DNA of 64,000 nucleotides, taken from NCBI GenBank assembly GCA_002007465.1, contig LNAC01000001.1, positions 10,193,548 to 10,257,547 of the forward strand. Direction: 5' to 3'. The notes beneath the pieces were generated by a model. It was not told the origin of the DNA. It did not search any database and saw nothing but the letters and a program-made list of their open reading frames with translations. The DNA comes from Ailurus styani. Lineage: Eukaryota; Chordata; Mammalia; Carnivora; Ailuridae. Both the position numbers and the translations under genes were made by a program. Positions 45,770-55,480 of the stretch are shown piece after piece (position 1 is the first letter of the stretch; the number at the start of each line of letters is the position of its first letter).

Positions 45770-45945
45770 TTTGACAAAATGCTCTCAAATATGGTATTTC
45801 TTCCCTGCTCAGAACAATCCTATAGAATGGGTGAGATTGGGGTCATTTTTACAGAAAGTGAAACTCTGAGAAGTTAACTATCTTGAGTGAGTGAGAGATG
45901 GAGTCAGAACAAGACCGAATTCCAAATCCAATGTCCATTCTGTGA
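45770..45945 (-). mobile_element. MIR, minus orientation
   Basis: CAGAACAATCCTATAGAATGGG, TTTTTACAGAAAGTGAAACTC, GAGAAGTTAACTATCTTGAG and AATTCCAAATCCAATGTCC are complement-strand MIR landmarks. Confidence 0.8.
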
Positions 45946-46039
45946 CACATTCAAGCTCATTGACTTCCCTCCCCTTCAAGTCCTTGACCGTAGGCTATTT
46001 GACCAGTTTGGCTAGAGGACCAGCTGATTGGAGCACTTA

Positions 46040-46165
46040 CGGTGATAGTCCTGGGCAAATAAACCAGTTCTACTCTTGGCTCAGCCATTTACTAGCTGTT
46101 AGACCTTGACCAAGTTGTGGAAATTTTGTCTAAGCCTTCAGTTTTCTGAAGTTGGGAAAAAGGAG
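46040..46165 (+). mobile_element. MIR, 5' and middle part
   Basis: TCTTGGCTCAGCCATTTACTAG, CTGTTAGACCTTGACCAAG and AGCCTTCAGTTTTCTGAAG. A plus-strand tail-like piece (GTGCTCAATAACTATAGCC) reappears at 46500-46540, so the element may be split by the next MIR. Confidence 0.84.
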
Positions 46166-46209
46166 TAAAGTCAGCATAAATATGTTTCTCGACACTCAGG
46201 TGGTTCCAG

Positions 46210-46475
46210 GGGCCAGTTACAATGACAATAACAACTACTATTCATTCTGTTCTGACCATGGCCCTCACTGTTCTCAGCTCTTGATGTATGACAACTCATC
46301 TACCCCAACAACAACAGAAAGTAAAAGAGGAATATACTGCTCCCATTTTACAGATGCATAAACTGAGGCATAATAACATGATGTAACTCAACCACAGTTA
46401 CATATCTAGTTGGTGGAGGACAAAGGATTAAAACTCAGGTAGTTTAGCTTCAGAGTCTGTGTCCTATCGTATGGT
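46210..46475 (-). mobile_element. MIR, minus orientation
   Basis: GTTCTCAGCTCTTGATGTATG, GCTCCCATTTTACAGATGC, ATAAACTGAGGCATAATAAC and AACTCAGGTAGTTTAGCTTC are complement-strand MIR landmarks, close to full length. Confidence 0.85.
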
Positions 46476-46545
46476 AAGCAGTTAGCCTGATGTCTGACAC
46501 AGGAGTGCTCAATAACTATAGCCATCATGATCATCATTATTGCTA

Positions 46546-47249
46546 AATGCAAATCTTACCAATTTATTGGGACAAGGGCCTAAACTGCTCTCCTATTCAG
46601 TGCAAAGGGGACCTGGAGCTCATTTCTTTGGAAAGATGAACACTCTGGGGGCTCCCCTGCGGGCTGAGCCCCAGCTGAGTACGCCCAAACCCGAAGCCAA
46701 AGTGCACAGTCAATGTAATAATTCCTGTCCCTACTTGCAAAACCACGCAAGCAATTAGCTCATATCAAGCTGTTATTAAGAAGTTATTTTTGTAACAAAA
46801 ATACTGTCTTCCTTTAATTTCTATGCAAATGCAAGGAACCCAACACAAGTCTAGTTTATTTAAAGATGGTCTAGTAAGAATTTAATTTGTCCCTTTGAAG
46901 AAGCTGCTGAAGAAAGGTACAGAGATGATGAAGACCACTTGGAGGTGTTCTAAGCTCCTGATAAAGAAAGGGCAGCTTCTTTTTCCCTTTGAATTCAACA
47001 CTAAACCCTCCTTTCTCCTTGACCAAGGGCAGTGCATGCAAGTGGTGGCCAGATACACTAAATTTTCCAGGCATCCATCTGCATGACACAGTTACCATAA
47101 AGTAAATCCCAGCACATGACTGGTGGCCTCAGAACATTAGAACCGTCGCTAAAAATGATAGTGTGTGCTGGTGTTTTAGAGTGCCCTAGAGTGGGGCTTC
47201 TTAAAACTAATGGGTAAAGAAATACTGAAGCACAATATTTTGAGATGCA
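46546..47249. other. unique sequence, no feature seen
   Basis: Single-copy DNA with short frames and no domain. Confidence 0.5.
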
Positions 47250-47480
47250 ACATAGTATAGAAGAAAGAACATTCTCCTCGAGGGACAGAAAACCCGAGCC
47301 TGAGCCCAGTTCCACTCTTCAACTGTGTCTCTTGGATGAGTCATTAGCTTTCTCAAGCATCAGTGTCTTTCAGAAAACAGAAATTGCTTTAACTATTTCT
47401 TAGAGTTAGTATTCATTTTGGAAACCATGAGACAGAGGTCATGAGAGCACTTGGCAAACTATAAAATGTTATTTGAATTT
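47250..47480 (+). mobile_element. MIR
   Basis: AACATAGTATAGAAGAAAGAAC, CAGTTCCACTCTTCAACTGTG, CTCTTGGATGAGTCATTAGC and GAGCACTTGGCAAACTATAAA follow MIR from its 5' end. Confidence 0.8.
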
Positions 47481-48810
47481 TAAGACTTTTTCTTCACTCT
47501 TTATAGAAAAGGAGAGCTTCCTAATAAGAAATGTCAGAATACCTGGAGGGACCAGCACATTAATATTTGTACGAATTCTGCTGTCTTTTGCAAATATCAT
47601 CTATTTCTTGTTATATTGATTGTACATATTCTTGAAATTACACTCAGTTTATTTCAGGCAAATTATAGTCAGTGACAAATATGTCGAGCAGAAAATTAAG
47701 TGATTTAATATTTACTCTGTAACAGATCTAAATTGACAGCTAATACCTGAAGGGCTGATTTAGGCTATTACGAGCTAGTAATGAAGAATGTTTCAATTCC
47801 ATTGTCGTTCTGGCGGGGGGGGGGGGAATGGCCTGCAAGCTTCCTAGGGGGAAAAAGGGGAGTTTCCTAATAGCTTTTTAGGGTTGATCACTGTTGACTG
47901 ATGCATTAAAAGTCAAGCTGTATTATGTGCATCAACTTTTATAATAATTTGTTATATGAGAAGATATACAGAATCGGGATCTTCTTGGCTTCCCTTTTGA
48001 AATGCAAGGAGTCTGACTTTATCAAGAGCAGGTGGGCGCTGGATATTATGGATTCCTTCTTGCTCAGCAGCATGGTTTTTGTGGGAGATCAGCTGTGCTC
48101 TGGTGGAAATACACATAGATTCTGAAAATAAACATGCATATGGGAAAACATGATCCATTGCAGATGAAAGATTTATCGGCTTGCCTCTTGCGACCCATCT
48201 GGTAGCAAAATTAATGGCTGTTTAGAAGCTATAAATTTAGAAAAACCCTTTGTAGATGGGAATTCGTGTTTACCCATGCTGTATGTTAAGTGGCCTATGA
48301 AACAGCTGAACCATTGAGAAGCGTCCTCTCCTGAGCTAATTTGTACACAGTGGCCCTATTTAGTTGGAAAGCCTCTTTATTTTCTAAAGAATAAATCCAT
48401 TGCAAATACTCTAATAAGCAAACAAATAAAAAATACTGCTTAAGCCCTGTAGGATGAACCGATTCACATAGTACCAGTTCCTGGGAAACATCTAGAGGAA
48501 AGGGATTTATTTCCTATGTAATGGATCTGAAAGGGGAACATCGGATTTGTCTCCCTCCTCCAATAAATTCAATGTGATGGAATTTTTAAAAATCTTAGGC
48601 AAAGAGTAAGAAGTTCTGGGACCTTTGTGGAAAGTATTTTCAGATAGGCCAGTTGGCGCATTTCTTGGATTGACCCTCTGCAGTAGGGCAAGAAGTTACT
48701 TAAATTCTAGGTTTCCTTACACCTCTGACACCTCATGATCCTGTGAGTCCATAAGATTTAAGCCCACCTGTCAAGTGCCCAGCCTCCTAAACCCATGGGA
48801 TTTAGGACAA
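47481..48810. other. unique AT-rich sequence, candidate conserved DNA
   Basis: Repeat-free apart from a 12-G run (47815-47826). Stretches 47540-47800 and 48130-48440 are AT-rich with many TAAT-type motifs (CTAATACC, TAGTAATGAAG, AAAATTAATGG). They look like possible conserved non-coding DNA. No gene. Confidence 0.4.
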
Positions 48811-48821
48811 GTTTCACAAAT

Positions 48822-49033
48822 GTATTTATTTATGTATTTGTTTTAAAGATTTTATTTATTTATTTGACAGAGAGACACAGTGAGAGAGGGAACACAAGCA
48901 GGGGGAATGAGAGAGGGTGAAGCAGGCTTCCCGCTGAGTAGGGAGCCCGATGCAGGGCTCAATCCCAGGACCCTGGGATTATGACGCAAGCCCAAGGCAG
49001 ATGCTTAACGACTGAGCCACCCAGGCACCCCGG
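48822..49033 (-). mobile_element. Can-SINE, minus orientation
   Basis: TTTTAAAGATTTTATTTATTTA, GCAGGCTTCCCGCTGAGTAG, ATGCTTAACGACTGAGCCACC and CAGGCACCCC. Perfect 11-bp TSD gtttcacaaat (48811-48821 and 49034-49044). Confidence 0.96.
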
Positions 49034-49140
49034 GTTTCACAAATTTAAATGCCTTAATGGGCTAGGTAAGAACAGAAATGAATACTTAGATCAGATGGCA
49101 ACTTTGGGGAAAAAGGAATGCATGGCCCCTCTAAGGTGGA

Positions 49141-49600
49141 TGTCAGGAGCGGAATTATGTCTCCCCAAATTCATATGTTGAAGTCCTAACCCCCAGTACC
49201 TAAGAATGTGATCTATTTGGAAACAGAAGTGTTGCAGTTGTAGTCAGTTAAGATGAGGCTGTACTAGGGTAGGGTGGGCCCCTAATCCAATATGATGTGT
49301 CTTTATAAAAAGAGACCATTTGGATACAGATATGCACAGAGGTAGAATGCCATGGAAAGATGAAGGCAGAGATCAGGGCGATGGGTCTACAAGCCAAGGA
49401 ATGCCAACAATTTCTAGCAAACTACTGGATGTCAAGCAAGGCTGGAACAGATTCTCCCTCCAGCCAACAGAAGGAATGAATCCTGCTGATATCTGGATCT
49501 CACACTTCCAGCCTCTAAGAACAGAGACAATAAATTTCTGTTGTTTCAGCCAGCCAGTTTGTGGAACTGCGTTATGGCTGCCCTAGGAAACGAATAGGTG
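49141..49600 (+). mobile_element. MLT1-type MaLR LTR, solitary
   Basis: CCCCAAATTCATATGTTGAAG, TCCTAACCCCCAGTACCTAAG, GGGTGGGCCCCTAATCCAAT, ACAATAAATTTCTGTTGTTTC and GTTATGGCTGCCCTAGGAAAC are the MLT1 order from end to end. It is the best preserved LTR here. No internal region. Confidence 0.93.
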
Positions 49601-50439
49601 ACAACATCTATTAAGCTCTAACCCAATACTGTCATGTGAGAAGTACCAGTGCATTTCTTCCAGTTGTCTAAGAGAAGACAGAAATATGGATTTTGTTCTA
49701 TATAAAATCTTCCAATTTAAAAATGCTGACAGCAAATGCAGAAGACTTAAAAGTACAATGTAAAGGCAAAATATATCTGGTTCACAAGTTACCAGCAGAA
49801 AACATCTGCTTTAAGGATTGCTGAATCTACCCCAAATTATCTTTTTCAAGATGGTTTCAGGAATCATCTTGACATGCTCATCCATCTCTACTTTGAATTA
49901 AGACCCAGGAAGTCTCCCAATATAACATGTGTGGGTTATTCGGTATGCTAACACATAAAACCAAAATAATTTTTTTATTTGTCTCAAGTTAGTTGGTTAG
50001 ATTTGTTTATTGTTTTCAAACTTCTGAGCATGGAAATCCTATCTTCAAAATTAATCTAATGAAACTCAAAAACCAAATTGGAGTCTTACTGGTATATATT
50101 ATTTCATGTATTCAAACTTATAACATTATTTATTACAAAGGCTGTCAATGAGAAGAAAAAGACCCTTTGATTAATAAAAATATCTGAAATGAGGATTTGT
50201 GTCATCCTATAGGAATTTCATCATCCAACTATTTATATTCTGTTTTGGTTTGCAAATCCTTGGTTTGTAAAGATGAAATAGTTACAGAAGATGATGAAAG
50301 CTTAAATGCTTCCCTTGAAACCTTTGGATTGTATTCAGTCTAACTAATTAAAAAGCTTAAAAGAAGAATAATAGGGGATTTTACCTACTCGTACAATACT
50401 TCATACACAGAAATCAGAAGAGAAACACCAAACTTCCGC
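49601..50439. other. unique AT-rich sequence
   Basis: Single-copy DNA. No gene or recognised repeat. Confidence 0.5.
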
Positions 50440-50536
50440 TTCTACTAGTAACAGCCAAAGTAAATGAGACCAACTCTCTTGCTGAGAACAATTTAAAAAC
50501 TTGGACAAAATATTTTTTAAAATCTACTTGAAGGCA

Positions 50537-50753
50537 GGGGCACCTGGGTGGCTCAGACGATTAAGCATCTGCCTTTGTCTCAGTCATGATCTCTGGATCC
50601 TGGGATCGAGCCCCACTTTGGGCTCCCTGCTAGAGGGCATCTGCCTCTCCCCCTCCCAGTGCACCTCCCCCCACTCATGCTTGCTCTTGCTCTCTTTCTC
50701 TCGCAAGCGAATAAATAAAATCTTTAAAAGATAAATAAAAAATAAATCAATCA
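50537..50753 (+). mobile_element. Can-SINE
   Basis: GGGGCACCTGGGTGGCTCAG, GCATCTGCCTTTGTCTCAG, CTGGGATCGAGCCCCACTTT and AATAAATAAAATCTTTAAAAG. Perfect 11-bp TSD core acttgaaggca (50526-50536 and 50754-50764). Confidence 0.95.
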
Positions 50754-51285
50754 ACTTGAAGGCACTGAAAGCTGACAAGATGGTAAAGTTAAGATCCTGG
50801 GGAAAAAAGAGGCTCAGGAAAATAAGTTCAGTGTCTGGGGCAGCTTTTGCTCCTGTGGTCATATGCCAATCCTTGAGAAGGTCACTGAGATGCTGAGAAC
50901 CTTAGCAACTCTCTGAGAGTCTCGTGGGGTTTGAACTGGGAACCAAAGAGCTACACTTTAGGAGTAGAATAAACCAGAAGCAGGCACTCATAGGACATCT
51001 CACTTTTAAATCCTCTCAATCCATGAAATGGAATTAAGGTTATTTTGGAGTGATGATACCTCAGCCATACAACAACTACAATAACAACAACAATGAAAAA
51101 CAGACGTAAATGCTCTCGGAAGTAGATAGCTTCATCCTGGTCCTTAAGTTATTTCTACAAACAATTCTGCAAATAAAATGTCTGGTATGCAACTAAAAAT
51201 AATCAGACACCTGACATTTAAGACATCCTAAATGACAACTAACAATCAACAATAGAAACAGACCTAGGAAGGCACAGACTTAATC

Positions 51286-51531
51286 ACTATAACTGCTATA
51301 TTCACGTAGTTAAAGGCTAAGGTTGACTTTTAGTGGAGGATTGTCAGATATAAAAAATGGAAATTATAAGCTTGAAAAATATAATAAAATTAAGGGCCCA
51401 GTGAATTTNACTATAACTGCTATATTCACGTAGTTAAAGGCTAAGGTTGACTTTTAGTGGAGGATTGTCAGCTATAAAAATGGAAATTATAAGCTTGAAA
51501 ACTATAATAATATTAAGGGCCCAGTGAATTG
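51286..51531 (+). repeat. 123-bp tandem duplication joined by single Ns
   Basis: Copy 1 (51286-51408) and copy 2 (51410-51531) both start ACTATAACTGCTATATTCACG and end AAGGGCCCAGTGAATT. They differ at a few positions. One N separates them (51409) and another follows (51532). The layout suggests an assembly scar rather than biology. Confidence 0.95.
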
Positions 51532-51929
51532 NGAATTTCCAGCAGACTAAACACAGATGAAGAGACAATAGGAAACTGGATATAGATCAGGAGAAAGTAT
51601 CAATCTGGAAGTGGAGAGAGACAAAGGGATGGAAAATAAAAGTTGGAATCAAGAAAGATACAGTAGGAAATTCTGTCATACATGCAATTTTACATCCCTG
51701 ATGTAGAGGAGAGAGAAGGTGGAGCAGAAGCAATATTTGAAGAAGCAATGGATGAGAATCTTCTAAAACTGAAGAAAAAATCAATATGCAGATTTACCAA
51801 GCTCTACGAATCCCAAGTAGGATAAATACAAGGAAAATAGCACCCAAACACATCATAGTAAAATTTCCAGGGGAGATAAAGAGAATACACGCAGACAGAG
51901 GGAAAGGGGGAAAGAAGTTACTCTCCAAC

Positions 51930-52281
51930 AGTATGGAGATTCCTCAAAAAGTTGAAAATGGAGCTACCCTACGACCCAGCAATCGCACTACTGGGTATTT
52001 ATCCTAAAGACACAAAGGTAGTGTTCCTCAGGGGCACGTGCACCCGAATGTTTATAGCAGCAATGTCCACAATAGCCAAACTATGGAAAGAACCTAGATG
52101 TCCATCAACAGATGAATGGATAAAGAAGATGTGGTATATATATACAATGGAATATTATGCAGCTATCAAAAGAAACGAAATCTTGCCATTCGCAACGACA
52201 TGGATGGAACTGGAGGGTATTATGCTGAGCGAAATAAGTCAATCAGAGAAAGACAATTATCATATGATCTCTCTGATATGA
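51930..52281 (+). pseudogene. L1 ORF2 C-terminal fragment
   Basis: ORF2 encodes the L1 endonuclease/reverse transcriptase. Only the C-terminal tail is present. The frame reads through MELPYDPAIALLGIYP (the conserved 'DPAIPLLGIYP' block), CTRMFIAAM, STDEWIKKMWYIYTMEYYAAIK and ATTWMELEGIMLSEISQSEK, and stops at HMISLI, about where ORF2 normally ends. The fragment has no internal stop. It lacks the endonuclease, reverse-transcriptase and most of the cysteine-rich region because the insertion is 5'-truncated, so it cannot be active. The intact frame fits the young age shown by the perfect TSD. Confidence 0.93.
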
Positions 52282-52287
52282 GGAACT

Positions 52288-52326
52288 TGAGGGGCAGGGT
52301 GGGGGGTTGTGGGGGGTAGGGAGGGA
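52288..52326 (+). repeat. G-rich L1 3' UTR tract (G-quadruplex-prone)
   Basis: Runs of 4, 3, 6, 6, 3 and 3 G. A second G-run cluster follows at 52408-52434. A G-rich 3' UTR tract is a known feature of mammalian L1. Confidence 0.85.
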
Positions 52327-52605
52327 AAAATAATGAAACAAGATGGGATGGGGAAGGAGACAAACCATAAGAGACTTCTAATCTCATAAAACAAACTGAG
52401 GGTTACTGGGGGGTGGGAGGGTAGGGATAGGGTGGATGGGTTATGGACATTGGGGAGGGTTTGTGCTTTGGTGAATGCTGTGAAAGATGTAAGCCTGATG
52501 ATTCACAGACCTGTACCCCTTGGGCAAATAAAAATAAAATTAAAAGAAGTTACTCTCCAAAAGAATATCCTTAGGCTATAGATGTCAAAATAACAGAAGC
52601 CAGAG

Positions 52606-53428
52606 ATATTAGTTTTCTATTGCTGTGTAATATTTTGCCACAAACTTAGTGTCTAAAACAACAGCCACTTATTATTTCACAGTTTCCATGAGCCAGAAGT
52701 CCAGGCATGGCTTAGCTGGACCCTCCACACATCACAGCCCTGAAATCAAGGTGTTGGCCAGCCTTCTCATCTGGAGGCTCTGGGGAAGAATCCACTTCCA
52801 CACTCATTCTGATCATTAGCAAGATTTAATTCCTCGTGGTTGTAGAACTGAGATCCCTGTTTTGGCAGACTGTCAGGAGCCATTCTGATATCTTACAGAC
52901 CAGCATGTTCACTGATGGCCTCCTCCATCTCCAAATCCAGCAACAAAGAATCTTCCTCACATCAAATCCTTCTCACACTTGGACTTCTTTTTTTGGGAAG
53001 AGGCCCAACTTTTTTTTTTTTTTTTAAGATTTTATTTATTTATTTGAGAGACAGCATCAGAGAGCGAGGGAGCGAGAGAGCAGGAGTTGTGGGGGGAAGG
53101 ATGGAAGGAGAAGCAGACTCCCCACTGAGCAGGGAGCCCAACACAGGGCTGGATCCCAGGACCCTGAGATCATGACCTGAGCTGAAGGCAGACACTCAAC
53201 TGACTGAGCTGCCCAAGTGCCCAGGGCTCACCCTTCTTAAGGCTCACCTGAGTATGCCAAGCCAACTGAGTATGCTAATCCCCTGATTTAAGGTCAACTG
53301 ATTTGGGATCTTAATTATATCTGCCAAATCCTTTTACAGACTAACCTTTCACTGACTAACTGGAAGAAGGTATGTATATACCAGTTGGTGGAACCTTGAG
53401 GGCCACCTTAGAATTTTGCATATGACAG
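52606..53428 (-). mobile_element. MLT1-type MaLR LTR, minus orientation, split by a SINE
   Basis: TTAGTTTTCTATTGCTGTGTAA, TTGCCACAAACTTAGTGTC, AAAACAACAGCCACTTATTAT, AATCAAGGTGTTGGCCAGCC and, after the SINE, TTAATTATATCTGCCAAATCC and GGGCCACCTTAGAATTTTGC. This is the complement of an older MLT1 subfamily. It interrupts the L1M. Confidence 0.8.
53010..53222 (-). mobile_element. Can-SINE, minus orientation, in MLT1
   Basis: A 16-T run, AAGATTTTATTTATTTATTTG, GCAGACTCCCCACTGAGCAG, CATGACCTGAGCTGAAGGC and GAGCTGCCCAAGTGCCC. No convincing TSD was found. Confidence 0.93.
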
Positions 53429-53439
53429 TGGAGTAGCCA

Positions 53440-53995
53440 AGAATGATATATTTATGCACTGAAAAAAATGAATTTCACCTTAGAATTCTATATGTAGGGA
53501 AAAGATATTTCAATAGTAAAAGTAATATAAAGACATTTTTAAAAGACTATTTATTTGAGAGAGAGAGAAAGAGAGAGAGAGAGCGCACAGAGGGAGAGGG
53601 AGAAGCAAACTCCCTGCTGAGTGGGGAGCCTGAAGTGGGGCTTGATCCCAGGACCCTGAGATCATGACCTAAGCTGAAGGCAGATGCTTAATGGACTGAG
53701 CCACCTAGATGTTCCGTAAAGATATTTTAAGATAAGCAAAACCTGAAAGAATTTGTCAACAGATCTCCACCAAAAAGGACAGTGATCGCCAATGGAAGGT
53801 CAAAGAAGCATAAAGGAAGGAAGTACAAAGGAAGACGTAAATATGTAGGCAAATTTAAATAAATATTAAAAGTATAAAGCAAGTTTATATTTTGAGGGAT
53901 TTGAAATGAAGTTAAAATATATGACAACAGTGACATAAAAGACTAAGCAGTAAAAGACTTTAAGTTAAAGGTATATGTTGAAATTTCTAGAGCAC
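53440..53995 (+). mobile_element. old L1M, continuing segment
   Basis: CACCTTAGAATTCTATATGTAGG, AAAGATATTTCAATAGTAAAAG, AGATAAGCAAAACCTGAAAG, CAACAGATCTCCACCAAAAAG and GTAAATATGTAGGCAAATTT match the L1M stretch between the ORF1-side segment and the endonuclease. The order is kept, so it belongs to the same element. A SINE splits it. Confidence 0.78.
53542..53715 (-). mobile_element. Can-SINE, minus orientation, in L1M
   Basis: GACTATTTATTTGAGAGAGAG, AACTCCCTGCTGAGTGGGG, CATGACCTAAGCTGAAGGC and GAGCCACCTAGATG. The TSD is ataaagacatttt (53527-53539) and gtaaagatatttt (53716-53728), with two differences. Confidence 0.92.
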
Positions 53996-54007
53996 GGTTT
54001 GACTAAG

Positions 54008-54512
54008 ATTTTCTATGAGCAGCCAGATGGTAAATACGTTATAGACATTGTGAAAGAAACTCTGAGAGCCCCACACATGGTGTCTGTCACAACTACTCAA
54101 CTCTACCACGGCGGCAGGAAAGCAGGCATAGAAAATACGTGAATGAGTGAGTGTTCCAATAAAATTTTATTTATAGACAATAAATGTGAATTTCATTTAA
54201 TTTTCACATGTCATATAATGTTATTCTTCTTACTCACAGGTTGTACAAAAATAGACGATGGGCTGGATTTCTTTTTTTTTTTTTTTTTTTAAAGATTTTA
54301 TTTATTTATTTGACACAGAGAGATTACAAGTAGGCAGAGAGGCAGGCAGAGAGAGAGGAGGAAGCAGGCTCCCTGCTGAGCAGAGAGCCCGATGCGGGCC
54401 TCGATCCCAGGACCCTGAGATCATGACCTGAGCCGAAGGCAGAGGCTTTTAACCCACTGAGCCACCCAGGCGCCCGATGGGCTGGATTTCGAAGGCTGTT
54501 TCTCAAGGGTAT
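54008..54512. mobile_element. hAT-type DNA transposon fossil, split by a SINE
   Basis: AGCAGCCAGATGGTAAATACG, CTGTCACAACTACTCAACTC, AGCAGGCATAGAAAATACGTG, GTTCCAATAAAATTTTATTT, TTCATTTAATTTTCACATG and GGGCTGGATTTCGAAGGC follow a widespread non-autonomous hAT-Charlie element. The subfamily name is not resolved. It sits in the L1M. Confidence 0.82.
54272..54475 (-). mobile_element. Can-SINE, young, in the hAT fossil
   Basis: A long T-run, AAAGATTTTATTTATTTATTTG, AGATTACAAGTAGGCAGAG, GCCCGATGCGGGCCTCGATC and CCACTGAGCCACCCAGGCGCCC. It has a perfect 15-bp TSD, gatgggctggatttc (54257-54271 and 54476-54490). It belongs to the young mustelid-type subfamily. Confidence 0.97.
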
Positions 54513-54534
54513 CCGTTAAAGGAATTGTTCAATA

Positions 54535-55250
54535 GTATATATTTTGCAAGATAACAGAAGGGAAAATAGAACAATAAAAAATCCTTAATCAATCCAAAAG
54601 GAAGAAAAGAGAGAAAAGACATGAAACAGATGAGACAAATTACACGGAATACGATGGTAGACTTAAACCCAAATATATCTGTAAGTAATATTAAATAGAA
54701 GGGGACTAAATGACCTGATTAAAAGAGAAAATCTGTCAGACTAGACAAGAAGAAAAGCCCAATGATGAGGGACATACATAAATTATTGGTTTCCAAAAAG
54801 GATGAAAGTAAAAGATGTACCATTCAAACACTACAGAAAGAAAGCTGTATTCATATCAGATAAGGCATACTTGAAAGCAAAAACATCACAAATGATAAAG
54901 GGAGATATTTCATAATATTCTTCTTCAAGTCATTAGGAAGATCTAACTTTAATAATTTGCATGTACGTAATAGGATAAACTCATAAATTATAAAGCAAAA
55001 TTTGACAGGGCCTCAGAGCAAAAGACCAACCCACAATTGCAGAGGAGAAATTAATATACCTCTTTTGATTACCGATAGAACGAGCAGACAAAAATTCAGT
55101 AAAGATTTGGAGGACTTCATAACATCATCAGAAAACAGGATGAATGAACCCATACAGAAGATTACATGGAAGAACTGCAGAATGCATACTCTTCCAAGCA
55201 CATGCCGAACATTTCTAAAAATTGCTATTAAGCTATACCATTAATACATC
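54535..55250 (+). pseudogene. L1M ORF2 endonuclease region, decayed
   Basis: ORF2 of L1 begins with an apurinic/apyrimidinic-like endonuclease that nicks target DNA. This segment follows that part of L1M: AGATGAGACAAATTACACGG, GTAGACTTAAACCCAAATATATC and GGACTAAATGACCTGATTA. In the last open piece (55002-55244), LLITDRTSRQKFSKDLEDF resembles the conserved 'VIDRTSRQKISKDIEDL' block. Stops and frameshifts break the frame throughout. The reverse-transcriptase part is missing, although a 3' UTR piece follows at 55325, so most of ORF2 has been deleted. It is a continuation of the L1M that starts near 50440. Confidence 0.78.
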
Positions 55251-55324
55251 TCCCATGTAGAAGAATTTTGGATAATTTATGTAGTTACTTGGGCTTCCGG
55301 GAACATAATTCTTCATAGGGTGTG

Positions 55325-55480
55325 GGAAGGGAGGAGAGTAACCTCACAGTGGAGGAACCTGATAAACCTTTCCTCAGCCAGGTGATCAAGTTCATTGTCA
55401 ACAGTGACAAGTCATGTTGGTGGTTTGTACCCTTGACATCATGGCATGAAAGTGGCGCTTGACCTCCGTGATCTTCATCT
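55325..55480 (+). mobile_element. old L1M 3' UTR fragment
   Basis: CAGCCAGGTGATCAAGTTC, AACAGTGACAAGTCATGTTG, TTTGTACCCTTGACATCATGG and AAAGTGGCGCTTGACCTCCG match a well-known L1M 3' UTR block. Same orientation as the L1M to its left. Confidence 0.72.

Larger units (their letters stand above)
50440..51928 (+). mobile_element. old L1M, 5'/ORF1-side part
   Basis: From 51240, AATCAACAATAGAAACAGACC, GGAAATTATAAGCTTGAAAAAT, AGCAGAAGCAATATTTGAAG, CCAAGCTCTACGAATCCCAAG and GATAAATACAAGGAAAATAGC follow L1M 5'/ORF1-side sequence. The part before 51180 fits less surely. It is split by a SINE and contains a duplicated block with Ns. It resumes after the young L1. Confidence 0.72.
51929..52542 (+). mobile_element. 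young carnivore L1, 5'-truncated
   Basis: The last 614 bp of an L1: ORF2 C-terminus, a G-rich 3' UTR, CTTTGGTGAATGCTGTGAAAG, CCTTGGGCAAATAAAAATAAA and a tail. A perfect 18-bp TSD, aaagaagttactctccaa, flanks it (51911-51928 and 52543-52560). It landed in the old L1M. Confidence 0.95.

Noticed and set aside
51952..52281. Conserved-looking protein MELPYDPAIALLGIYP...
   Set aside because: Rejected as a host gene: it is the C-terminus of L1 ORF2 in a 5'-truncated insertion.
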